A stretch of DNA of 20,000 nt from Dirofilaria immitis (lineage: Eukaryota; Nematoda; Chromadorea; Rhabditida; Onchocercidae), in contig JAKNDB010000092.1 in the NCBI GenBank assembly GCA_024305405.1, forward strand, positions 820,001-840,000, written 5' to 3'. The notes below the pieces were generated by a model that saw only the letters and a program-made list of their open reading frames with translations, had not been told where the DNA came from and did no database searches. Both the position numbers and the translations under genes were made by a program. Shown here in pieces: positions 1 to 9,856 of this stretch; the first letter of the stretch is position 1; every line of letters begins with the position of its first letter.

Positions 1-1299
1 AATTTGTATAAATTTTAAACAAGACAGCATAATATATGTATACATATTAGCTTTACTAATATCAATCATACCATTTTTGCATAAATATTTTTTTCTATGT
101 TCAATTATTTGATCGATTACTTGATAATTTTCTTTTTTTTTATTTCGTAATGTGTGATTAATATCTAAAGGTATAAATAAAGAAATAAGGCGAAGAGATA
201 GAGAAAGAGATCGTTCCCAATTTTGAAACAATTTAAAATTTGCAAAAACTTGTTTTCTTTTTTGTCAAATTCAAAATGATAAAAACTATGGCAACAAGAT
301 CAAAGTTTAAAAAATCCATTTTTTTCTCTCTCCCGAAAGTTGTCCATAATTTTGGTATATCTATTAATCTGTGTATGTATACAACTGTATATATATATAT
401 ATATATGCATGTATATAACATGTCATCATCATTGTCATTTTCTGAAGGCAAAAATTATTTGATTGCCAATTTGATAGTAATGACATCGAATGACAATGGT
501 ATTTAGATTCTGGGTTTCTCTTCCTTTTTTTTTATTTTTTAATTAGAATAAAGGAAAAGTCCATATCATTAATGTTATTATTTAGGATGTTTAAGAATTA
601 TATTTAATATAATTTTTGGAGAGAATGGCATAACTCGAAAGGAAGGCAATGAAATAAAGAATGAGGTCATTATCATTATAGCAACTTTTTAAAGTTAAAT
701 AAAAGTTGAAAAGATATGTTAAAGTGAAAATCAGAGCAGCTGTTCATTGTACTAATTATAGGTTGAAAATTCCACTCATTTCAAAAAAAAAAAAGTTAAT
801 CTTTCGCAGTTATTTGAAGTACTTATTTTTATATAATTTCATTTTTTCACTTTTTTTCCTCCATCGATTGTGCCATTTTTAAAATATTTAGGTTCGATGG
901 ATAAAAATATATTATAATATTTAAAGCAAAATTTTTTTACCTTACCTAATCACATTTTTTATAGTATTATTATATCTAAATTTATTAAATATATTTATTT
1001 TATTTTTTAGAAAATAAATATATTTCTTTTCTTAAAATTATTCACTACGAAGTTATTTCCTAGTATTTTTTCGATCAATTAACCTAAAAAATCGATTAAA
1101 TCTTCTTATACTTTTATTCTTTCATTCGTTTTCTTTTCTGCCAATAATAAAAATTTCATGAAAACAACTCTAAAGGTAAACATTAATTTATTTTTAAATT
1201 TATGAGGAGGAATAATTGCGGAAGCCGTGTTAGTATTTATTATAAAAAATTCTTTTTTGTAATAAATAACAATTTAATTCCGTGTGATAATACTAATAA
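1..1299. other. AT-rich non-coding DNA
   Basis: This stretch holds no gene I can support. It is AT-rich with homopolymer A and T runs and short overlapping open frames on both strands (233-506) that share no recognisable protein features. It includes a small purine tract near 186-212 and a (TA)n microsatellite at 388-416. Confidence 0.75.
388..416. repeat. (TA)n microsatellite with palindromic end
   Basis: About nine uninterrupted TA units are followed by ATATGCATGTATAT, so the tract is almost entirely self-complementary. The short open frames crossing it translate it as Ile-Tyr repeats, which marks them as spurious. Confidence 0.9.
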
Positions 1300-1351
1300 T
1301 TAATAATATTAATGGTAATAACAATGGCAATAAATAATAATAATAACGATG

Positions 1352-1411
<60 letters not shown>

Positions 1412-1430
1412 GCAATAATAATCGCTTCAA
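1300..1430. repeat. (AAT)n trinucleotide microsatellite
   Basis: The pure core runs from about 1352 to 1410, roughly 20 AAT units. It is flanked on both sides by interrupted units such as GGTAAT, GGCAAT and AACGAT. In the + frame it encodes a poly-Asn run, giving an 85-codon open frame (1312-1569). The residues after the poly-Asn run are generic AT-rich codons rich in Lys, Tyr and Phe, so I treat the frame as a repeat by-product. Confidence 0.95.
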
Positions 1431-2258
1431 AAAAAGACTCGAATATTTAACAAAGAAAGAAAATAAACAATATCATATTATTGCAAAAGTATATGGTTTA
1501 TTTCAATTTATACATAAAATATATAAATATTATTATGTTCATAAAAAGAATTTCAATTTCGATAAGTAATATAAAATGGAAAAGTAATTCATTTCTTTTA
1601 TTTCATTCTTTATATACAATTTGAAATAGAAATTTGAGGGAAAATTTTAAAATATAAAATTAGTTAGTTAGAAAGAGAATCAGTGGCTAAAATTAATTAA
1701 TTAATCAATTTAGATAATTAATTAAGTCTTGATTAATCAATCAATCAATTAGTTAATTCATAAGATAAGAAAAAATACATATATGTAATCGCATTTCTTT
1801 GATAGCTAACGATAACTTTGATAGCTAACGATAATTTGAAAAATATATTTCAGGCCATCCATTATCAGTTATTAATTTGATTCATAACAGTTTTATAATA
1901 CTTGAAAAAATATATTTTTCTTTAATTATATAAATTATTATTGTATTGAATGATTTCGAATTTAAACGGTTGAATTCAATTCGGAATGTGATGATCGAAT
2001 TAACTAACGATAACAACTTGAATAGATTAAATTGCCGTTATCATTTGTAAAGAGGTAAAATTTAATGTCATTTCTAATTCTCTCTGCCATCCTTATTATT
2101 GTTATCCTTGAATTTATCATAATCATCTTATGCTTTTGCTTTTTCCAGTAGCTTTTAATAGTTTTCATAAAATTTGCATAAAGAAAAATTTAGGAAAAAA
2201 TTTTTTCTTTCCTATTTCTATAGCATATTATGAACGGTTGAATGATCATTTGCAATTG
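1431..2258. other. AT-rich non-coding DNA with tetranucleotide patches
   Basis: No gene is supported here. A mixed (TTAA)/(ATCA) patch at about 1695-1755 is partly self-complementary. A perfect 19-bp tandem duplication lies at 1798-1835. A short T-rich tract ending in CAG near 2130-2150 looks like a splice acceptor, but no coding sequence follows it. Confidence 0.7.
1798..1835. repeat. Tandem duplication, 19-bp unit x2
   Basis: The unit TTTGATAGCTAACGATAAC occurs twice back to back. The second copy ends in AAT instead of AAC. The related string TTAACTAACGATAAC appears at about 2000-2014, so the motif may once have been more widespread locally. Confidence 0.9.
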
Positions 2259-2261
2259 TAA

Positions 2262-2352
2262 TCATTATCACCATCGTCATAATCGTCATCATTATCATCA
2301 TCATCATTACCATCACCATTATTGTCATCATCATCATTGTCATCATCATCTG
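2262..2352. repeat. (TCA)n/(TTATCA)n microsatellite
   Basis: This interrupted run of TCA, TTA and TCG triplets encodes poly-His with Tyr/Cys in one + frame and poly-Met/Ile/Thr on the minus strand. Both frames crossing it are therefore inflated by the repeat. Confidence 0.9.
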
Positions 2353-2870
2353 TTTTCGGACGAGATCGTTGAAGTTTTTACTGAATTGGAGGGAACCGAG
2401 ATTAAAAAAAAGGAAAAGAAAAAGACAAAAACGGAGCATAAGTCGGAAGAGAAATAATATGAGCTTGGCATATTTAATCCGACTATTTTATTGTTTATAC
2501 ATACATAAACTCATTTTTGGGTGAGGAAGAGGGGAAGGATGTTTGGTTTAGTTTAGTAAACAAAATATGCTTATGAACGAACAAAAACTTTTATATACTA
2601 TTTCATTTGTTTAGCAGTAATAAGATAGGGTAAACATAATTGATTATAAATAATATCTTGCAGTGTTTCTCTTTCATTTTATTTATTTACTTTTTTTTGT
2701 TTTTCATTTTCTTATAATATTTTACGCAAAGTTTAATTTGAATAAAACATTTTTTTATTCATATTTTGAAAATTTAATTCGACTAAAGTATATTTCTTTA
2801 ATATTTCAAATATTAATTTTTATGAAATGTTTTTTTTTATTTTCCAATAATATCTTCAACATTTAACATT

Positions 2871-2904
2871 TAATTTGAATGAAATGTTAATTTGAATGAA
2901 ATGT
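2871..2904. repeat. Exact tandem duplication, 17-bp unit x2
   Basis: TAATTTGAATGAAATGT occurs twice in direct tandem with no mismatch. A partial earlier version (AATTTGAATAAAACAT) lies near 2732-2750. Confidence 0.9.
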
Positions 2905-2927
2905 TTTTTATTATATTTTTGGATTAT

Positions 2928-2949
2928 TTTATGATTATATAATCATAAA
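2928..2949. repeat. Perfect 22-bp palindrome
   Basis: The 11-base arm TTTATGATTAT is followed directly by its reverse complement with no loop. It is only A/T-rich DNA, so chance is a fair explanation for a single case of this length. Confidence 0.85.
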
Positions 2950-3284
2950 TTTTTCAAAATTATTTTATGAATTTGATTTTAAAAATTTATATTTTATTGA
3001 ATTAAAAAGATTCATAAATTATGCCTTCATATTTTAGTTTCAAACATTTATTGAATTCTTAAAAAGAAATATTAATAAATCCTTCTATTTTATCAATTTT
3101 AAATATATTATTTATGAAATGTATAAAATATCAAAAACTTTTTACCTTATGCAGCGTCTTTTTTCCTTTAATTTATTCAATCAATAAATGAATAATATTT
3201 TTCGCTTTTTTGTCTTTTAATATATCATTATTTTGAGTACATTTTCATCAAATATATCAATTCTCGAGAATCAAGAATGATTAT

Positions 3285-3433
3285 CTTTCTTTTTCTTTCT
3301 CCTTCTCTTCCTTCTCTTCCTCCTCCTCTTCCTTCTCCTTGTCCTCTCCATCCATCTCCTCCTCCTCCTCCTCCTCCTCCCTCCTCCTCCTCCTCCTCCT
3401 CCTCCTCCCTCCTCCTCCTGCTCCTCCTCCTCA
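3285..3433. repeat. (CCT)n polypyrimidine tract
   Basis: This C/T run of about 150 bp becomes nearly pure CCT from 3355 to 3433, with a few CCCT phase slips and isolated A or G interruptions. It is the most GC-rich long stretch in the window. The minus-strand frames across it (3228-3555) read as Glu, Gly and Arg runs and are not genes. Long homopyrimidine mirror-type tracts can adopt triplex DNA, which is general knowledge and not shown here. Confidence 0.95.
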
Positions 3434-3671
3434 CATAGTATAAATGTCGTTGATAAGAAACAAAATATAAAATTGAATATTGATGAAATGATAATATTTG
3501 TTTCAAACAATTTAAAAAAATTTTTTTCTACGACGAAAATTTCCTTTTCTATCAAAATTTTCCTTAATTTGCTCTTTTTTTTCTTCCTTCTTTTTCAAAC
3601 ATTTTAGTTATTTATTATTATTATTTTATCGTGTATTTACAGTATGTATATAAATATTATAATTAGTAATG
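3434..3671. other. AT-rich spacer
   Basis: I see nothing beyond A/T-rich sequence and a short TTATTATTATT patch near 3610-3627. Confidence 0.7.
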
Positions 3672-4045
3672 CCAAGGTTCAAAGGTTAAATTCTATAGAA
3701 TAATAGGAAGGATTCATACTGACTAGGAATTATTTAGTATTACTTAACAAATGATTACTAGGAATCAAGCTAAAGTTCAAAGGTTAAATCCTACAAAAAA
3801 GTTAATAAGAATCCTTAGTGAACGATAACTATTAGTAGAAGTCAACAAATAGTTATGTAACCTGCATCTACGTCTATATATATTGCAATGAATAAAAAAT
3901 CAAGCAAAGTTCAAAAAGGTTAAATTCTGTAAGAAGATCGGCAATTACTTGATAAAGTTTAAAGAAATGATTACTGTAACCGACAGAAGTATCGCATAGC
4001 TTAAAAGAAATGATTACTGTAATCGATAAAAGTATCGTATATTTT
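3672..4045. repeat. Degenerate tandem repeat, unit about 100-130 bp
   Basis: A motif close to AAAGTTCAAAGGTTAAATTC occurs at 3674-3692, 3772-3791 and 3906-3928. A second motif, AAATGATTACTGTAA followed by CGA-AGTATCG, occurs at about 3964-3998 and 4009-4040, with a partial copy at 3749-3763. The copies are diverged and unevenly spaced (about 98 and 134 bp), as expected of an old decayed tandem array. No coding potential is seen. Confidence 0.7.
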
Positions 4046-4189
4046 CAATTTGATTAAATCATTTTTGCTACTTCTATTCCTTGCCAATTTTTCACATTTA
4101 TATACATGCATCTACATATTTTGTTGAGAGTATTTAAAACAAACTATCATAGTTTGCCACAAATTGTAATTACTAATTTTTCTCTCATT

Positions 4190-5200
4190 CTTTTACTGTG
4201 AAAGAAAGAAAGAGAAAGAGAGAGAGAGAGAGGAGAGGAAATGGAAAGAGGGAAGGAAGGGAAAGAAGGAAAGAGAGAAAAGGAGGAAGAAAGGGAGAGA
4301 GAGGGAGAAGGTAAAAATGAAAGAACAAATAAATTTTCTTTTCATTTCTTTTCTTGAATTAAAAACGTTTTTTATATTATATACATCCCGAAAAAAGCAA
4401 AAAAAAGAAGGGACGAATAAACGAAGGAGTATTATGAGAAGTTTTTCTTTCGATTAAAACAAAAAAGAAATTGGAAACAACTGGTTGATTAGATAGATGA
4501 TAACAGATGTTTTAATCATAGAAAGAGAGAGAAAGGTAGAGAGAGAGAGAGAGAAAGAGAGAAAAGAAAGAGGGAGTAAAAAAGTAACTAATTACATAAA
4601 GTAAAATAAAATAAAATTTAAAAAATATCTGATAAAAAAAAAGCGAAGAAAGGGGATTTTAAATATCAACATAGGAAATGGAAAGAAGGAAGAAAAAAAG
4701 AGAGTGAAAAAAATAACTAATTACAAAAACTAAATTAGAGTAAAAGTTAAAAAAAATATCTAATAGAAGTGGAAGGAAAGAAAAAGTTAGAAAGAAACAA
4801 TAAAGATAATGGAAGAAATGCGGAATGAAGAGGTAGTAAGAGGATTTTGAAATAAATTTAATTTTAAATAATAGTAAATACAAAAACAGTTTAGGAATTG
4901 GTAAAAAGAGTGATAGGAAAAAGAATAGAGGGAAAAAGAAGATAATAGAAATAAAGAGATGAAACAAGTTATAAAGAGAGAGGAGAGAGAGAGAGAGAGG
5001 TAGAGAAGGAAAAAGAAATAGGCGATCAGTAAATTTTCAATTTTCTAACAAAAAGGTTTCATTTGAAGTTTGCCCACAAAAATATGTACAAATAAATTTT
5101 AAAAATGAAGACAAGAAATAGTGAGAGAGAGAGAGAAAGAAAGAGAGAGGGAAAGAGAGAGCGAAAGATGAGAGAGAGAGAGAGAAAGGATAAAAAGTTA
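4190..5200. repeat. Purine-rich (GA)n domain
   Basis: This is about 1 kb dominated by A and G on the + strand, with multiple (GA)n runs near 4211-4232, 4527-4562, 4975-5000, 5122-5160 and 5170-5188, separated by A-rich DNA. The minus-strand open frame at 4659-4967 is Phe/Leu/Ser-rich because of this skew and is rejected as a gene. A local duplication of about 75 bp is described separately. Confidence 0.9.
4560..4775. repeat. Imperfect direct duplication, period about 130 bp
   Basis: The order purine tract, TAACTAATTACA, A-rich spacer, AAAAATATCT is present twice. TAACTAATTACA begins at 4585 and 4714, and the AAAAATATCT end lies at about 4621 and 4752. Mismatches and small indels separate the copies, so it is an old segmental tandem duplication inside the purine domain. 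Confidence 0.75.
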
Positions 5201-5206
5201 AAAGTA

Positions 5207-5282
5207 ACATACATACATATGTATGTGTGTATACTATAGTTTATATTGCTATTGCTGTTGCTATTGCTACTACTATTGCTGT
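5207..5282. repeat. (CATA)n palindrome and (GCTATT)n hexanucleotide
   Basis: The perfect palindrome ACATACATATGTATGT lies at 5211-5226, followed by a (GCTATT)/(GCTGTT) hexanucleotide run at 5245-5282. Both are simple sequence. Confidence 0.85.
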
Positions 5283-5355
5283 GTATGTCGACCGATCAAC
5301 GACAATCATTTCTAATCTTTAGTCTTTAAAAATAGCAAAAATTTTTAACTATAGC

Positions 5356-5423
5356 GTATATATGTATTATATATATATATATATACATACATACATGTAT
5401 ATATATATATATATGTATATATG
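5356..5423. repeat. (TA)n arms around a (CATA)n centre
   Basis: Two (TA)n arms flank ACATACATACATGTATAT, so the tract is nearly self-complementary over about 60 bp and could extrude a cruciform. The minus-strand frame that crosses it reads as alternating Tyr and Ile and is a repeat artefact. Confidence 0.85.
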
Positions 5424-5449
5424 TGGTTAATATTCTATTGCTATTCGTT

Positions 5450-5545
5450 AGAAGGGAAGAGAAAGTGAGAGAAAGAGAAGAAAAAGTGGAAGAAAAAAAG
5501 AGAAAGAGAAAGAAGAAAAAATAAGAGAGAGAAGGATAAGAAAGC
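5450..5545. repeat. Purine-rich (GA)/(GAAA) tract
   Basis: This is nearly pure A/G on the + strand and is the distal end of the purine-skewed region that starts near 4.19 kb. Confidence 0.85.
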
Positions 5546-5608
5546 AAGATTCCTAGTTTCATAATATAATTTCATCAATAAAATCTACAAACGAAAAAAA
5601 AAAAAAAA

Positions 5609-5720
5609 GATGAGAGCGGGTAAGTACCTTCTGGATGCCCAAAGCCCTCCCATAATTCCGTTTGCCCAGCAATCTACCCTCGAGAATCAGTCGTCTGTTT
5701 CATTTAGTTAAACTTCTTTT
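5609..5720 (+). other. GC-balanced high-complexity island
   Basis: About 100 bp of roughly 50% GC, non-repetitive sequence sits in otherwise AT-rich simple DNA. This makes it the best candidate in the window for a sequence under constraint. A 33-codon + frame starts with ATG at 5610 and ends at TAA 5709-5711. A second + frame is open from 5624 to 5704, and the minus strand also has an open frame here, so coding strand cannot be decided. A consensus-like donor (GG|GTAAGTACC) sits at 5620. The island could be the intronic side of an exon/intron junction, a small exon, a conserved non-coding element or a fragment of an old mobile element. I do not recognise its product. Confidence 0.45.
5618..5628 (+). 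promoter_or_regulatory. Candidate 5' splice donor
   Basis: GG|GTAAGTACC matches the metazoan 5' splice-site consensus, with GT at 5620-5621. The upstream exon side is only a short purine-rich stretch after an A15 run, so an authentic exon ending here is unproven. Confidence 0.3.
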
Positions 5721-5754
5721 TTACCTTTTTCCTTTCATCCCTTCCCATCCTCCT

Positions 5755-5787
5755 CCCCTCCTCCCTAACTTATACCTGCTTTTCTAG
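5755..5787 (+). promoter_or_regulatory. Candidate branchpoint and 3' splice acceptor
   Basis: A pyrimidine tract with CTAAC, followed by CTGCTTTTCTAG, places an acceptor AG at 5786-5787. Together with the donor at 5620 this would define a compact 168-nt intron. It is supported by motif resemblance only, and no continuous reading frame across the junction can be recognised. Confidence 0.25.
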
Positions 5788-5887
5788 ATCCCTCGCATAT
5801 CTTTTTTTTTTTTTTTTCATTTCCATGTTAATAGCATCATCTCGTTTTTCCCTGATATAGAAATGATGTTGAAGGACTTGGCTTGGC

Positions 5888-5940
5888 TTGAAAAAAAAGG
5901 GGTGGAGAGAGAGAGGAGAGAGAGAGAGAGAGGGGAAGAG
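5888..5940. repeat. (GA)n microsatellite
   Basis: An A8 run leads into GGGG and then GAGAGAGAGGAGAGAGAGAG-type sequence. It is pure purine over about 50 bp. Confidence 0.9.
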
Positions 5941-5974
5941 CTTTAAATTTACTAAGATTAACTGGACTGAGTGT

Positions 5975-6017
5975 GACCGACCGATTAACCGACCGACCGA
6001 TCGGCCGGCCGGCCGAT
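5975..6017. repeat. (GACC)n/(GGCC)n tetranucleotide block
   Basis: GACC units on the left change to GGCC units on the right at a central CCGATCGG palindrome. The tract can therefore form an imperfect hairpin with periodic A/C mismatches. It is CpG-dense and extremely GC-rich compared with its surroundings. A minus-strand open frame (5837-6043) passes through it but has no recognisable domain. Confidence 0.9.
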
Positions 6018-6085
6018 AACGATTGAAAAAGTCCGAAGATCAAATAACAAACTCCCGTGCCAACATTTTTCGATTATTTATTATT

Positions 6086-6120
6086 TGATGGATGGATAGA
6101 TGAATGAATTGATTGATACA
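6086..6120. repeat. (GATG)/(GATA)/(GAAT) tetranucleotide patch
   Basis: This short run of related tetranucleotides (GATG, GATA, GAAT, GATT) lies between the GACC block and the TTA domain. Confidence 0.8.
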
Positions 6121-7165
<1,045 letters not shown>

Positions 7166-9250
7166 TGGTTTTTTTTAAGAAGCAGAAAAAAATTGGCTCA
7201 GGTGAAAATAAGATTCAGTAAATACATAAACGGTTTAGTATTTCATTTGTTTCATTAATATCTTTTTTTAGAATAAATTTTCTTTATTAATTAATTTTAG
7301 CTAAGTTTTTTTAAATGTTTGTTATTTGATTTATTTATATTTGAAATATTTTATATTTTAATAAAAAATGTTTTTTTTTTAACGAAAGAAATTAAAGGAT
7401 TTTGCTATATTTGAACGGAATATTTTCGCCTTTAAAACTTTTTCTTTTTCTTTTGCCTTTCCTTCTAACAAATATACTTTTTATTTTATAAGTAAATATT
7501 CATCGATTAATTTTAATCAAATTAATTCTTGAAATATTCTCAAAAAAATAAGAAAGTGTTTTTTTCGGTACTTTATTTTCCTTTTTTTTATGATATTTGA
7601 TTATTTTTTTCTAATGTACTTAATTGTTATCATATAGTTTTAAAATATCATTTTTTATATTTCAAATAAGCTATTATTTATGAAATTTCAAATTAAATAT
7701 TTTTATTATTTTTACTATCCAGCCAATTATCTCTTGTCTTTTATAATTAGAAAAGAGAAAAATTATTATGTATTTCCCTCTATCTTTTACACAATTTATT
7801 ATATTATTGTTTCTGCTTTGAAATTAAGCTTAAATTTTGGTAATTTTTATAAAATATTAAAAAAAATTATCACATTTGAAGAAGAAGAAGAAGAAATGAT
7901 ATGATAAATTACTTATATATGAAAAAAAAAAGAAAAATTGAAATAAATATATAGTAATATTTCATCAAAATGAAATTTATTTTATTACAGCAGGAAATTT
8001 TTTCACACTTATTAATTACACAGATAGTATTTACTAATTAAAGATTATATTTAGTTGATTGCATTCAAAAAATAACCATCCTTCCAATATATCTTCTTTT
8101 CTATAAACTTCAAGAAGAAATTTTTTCTTTAAAAAACAAACCTATCTTCTCTTGGCTTAATATAAACTTGGCTTATCTTTTATCCTTGATTTGGTTAAAC
8201 AAAATGTATTAATGAGAAACGTTGAACTTTTATTTATTCAAGTTTTATTTTATTATTTGCCATTTTAATTACTTCAAATTTCATTTTACTTTCAATTACC
8301 TTTTTTAAAGTTTTATTTATATTATTTTAAGAAAGATCTTATTTTTTCATAATCTATCATTTGATAAAAGTAATTTTGCATAATAATTAATTATTTTAAA
8401 ATAAATCAAAATTTTGACCATTTCAAATCCATATATGTTCTATTGATATTAACAATTAATTCAATGAAAAATTAAAAAAAATTTTTGTTAATTATTTAAA
8501 ATAACAAGTTTAAAAATATATAAATTTAACATTTTGTCCGATGAAAAAGAAAAAAGGCTATTATATATATATATATATATTCAAATATATATATATATAT
8601 ATTTTGAATATTTTCTTTAAAACAAAGCTAAAACAAACTTTTTTTCGATAAAAATTTCATTAAAAAAATTAAAAAGACGGAAATATGTTATTACTATAAA
8701 ATATTTGGAATATATTTTTTTATTTTGTTATTGAAAAAAAAGATGTTGTTGAGAAAAATAGGATTTTTGTTGCTGAAAAAAATTATGAAAAGTGTTGACA
8801 AATTTTTATTATTAAATATTGCTACTGAAATATGGGCCATATTTTATTACTTTTGGTTTATTAATTTTAGTATATTTAATTTTCGATGAAATAAAAATGT
8901 AAAAATGTCGTAGAATTGTTTAATGATATCATATACATATTCGAAATAAGAATAAATCGGAGAAAAGTTTCTTCTTTTTTTTTTAAAATTTGAAGTGACG
9001 AAAGTGTCTTTTTGAATATCAAGGAAAACTATTCTTTGTTAAATCTCTCAATTTATTTATTTTATATTTTAAACTTAAAAAAAGCCACACATACATGGAC
9101 ATATGTACTTATGCAAGCTTTGAAATATTTATATTCCACCTTATTCATTTTTATGAAATAAATTAAAAAACCATTTGAAAATTAACTCTAATGATAAATA
9201 ATTACGATATATTTATACTGATTTTTTAAATTAATTTTGTTTTAAAAGTA
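7166..9250. other. AT-rich non-coding DNA
   Basis: I see no gene in this 2-kb stretch. It holds A and T runs, a (GAA)6 tract at 7878-7896 and paired (TA)n arrays at 8561-8605. The + frame at 7680-7904 is Tyr/Ile/Lys/Phe-rich and ends in a poly-Glu run from the GAA repeat. It carries no recognisable domain or signal. Confidence 0.7.
8561..8605. repeat. Paired (TA)n arrays
   Basis: Two (TA)n arrays of about 20 bp are separated by TCAA, and the sequence after the second is TTTTGA. The pair is therefore close to an inverted repeat. Confidence 0.9.
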
Positions 9251-9252
9251 TT

Positions 9253-9597
9253 CCAGTATTTCAGTTATTCAATTCGTAATAATAATAGGTAATAATAGAC
9301 TTATGTCATTTCTGTAATTTTTAAATAAATCTACTTTTAAGTATTTCAATTAATCTAATTAATAACAAATAATAATATGATATGTATATATCATTTAAGA
9401 TTTTTCATATTAATCAGATATTAAGTATTTCAATTAGCTCATTTCGGAACAATCACAAATAAATATATATGTTTATTATTTCCGATTTTGCATTTATATT
9501 TATATATTTCAATTAGCATAGCTCATAGCAGTAACAAATACAAATAATAAATCATATCATTTTCAATTTTTCAATTAATCTGTTTCGAAGTATTTCG

Positions 9598-9630
<33 letters not shown>

Positions 9631-9750
9631 TCATATTAAATTTCTTAATATATTTTGTCTTATCTGTAAATCGATTTTTCAATTTAACTCTTTTTCAAAT
9701 TATTTCAATGTATTTTAACTAATTTAATTTGTAGCAATGATATTTTCAAG
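9253..9750. repeat. Degenerate satellite, unit about 84 bp, 5-6 copies
   Basis: A motif close to GTATTTCAATTAATCTAATT begins at about 9256, 9341, 9425, 9504 and 9590, giving spacings of 85, 84, 79 and 86 bp. A further diverged copy lies near 9700-9745. Each unit continues with a GTAACAAATAATAAT-like segment and an ATATCATTT-like segment. One unit has been invaded by a (TA)n expansion at 9606-9630. The regular period is stronger evidence than the AT-rich motif alone. Confidence 0.8.
9606..9630. repeat. (TA)n microsatellite
   Basis: About twelve TA units lie inside the fifth copy of the 84-bp repeat. Confidence 0.9.
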
Positions 9751-9856
9751 TTGTTATGAGAAAAAGATAACAAAAGTTTTTTAAATTATAGTCGAAATAA
9801 TCTTTAATCTATTTAATATATCGTGAAGTGTCTATCACTATCGTGTATTTGTTTGT

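Larger units (their letters stand above)
2458..3284. other. AT-rich non-coding DNA
   Basis: This is low-complexity A/T sequence with long T runs and no credible gene. It contains a 17-bp tandem duplication (2871-2904) and a 22-bp perfect palindrome (2928-2949). The + strand open frame at 2663-2866 is almost all Phe, Leu, Ile and Tyr and is a composition artefact. Confidence 0.7.
5594..5817. repeat. A15 and T16 runs bracketing the island
   Basis: An uninterrupted A15 run (5594-5608) lies just before the GC-balanced island. A T16 run (5802-5817) lies just after the acceptor-like site. They are complementary and about 193 bp apart. Homopolymers are common here, so the pairing may be coincidental. 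Confidence 0.6.

Noticed and set aside
1312..1569. 85-codon + frame starting with a poly-Asn run
   Set aside because: Half of it is the translation of an (AAT)n microsatellite, and the rest is generic AT-rich codons with no domain. It is not evidence for a Dictyostelium-type gene.
3228..3555. Two minus-strand frames rich in Glu, Gly and Arg
   Set aside because: Both are different readings of the same (CCT)n tract, and the sequence outside the tract gives no recognisable protein.
4659..4967. 102-codon minus frame with Phe/Leu-rich hydrophobic content, like a membrane protein
   Set aside because: It is the complement of the purine-rich (GA/GAAA) domain, and its composition is fully explained by the skew.
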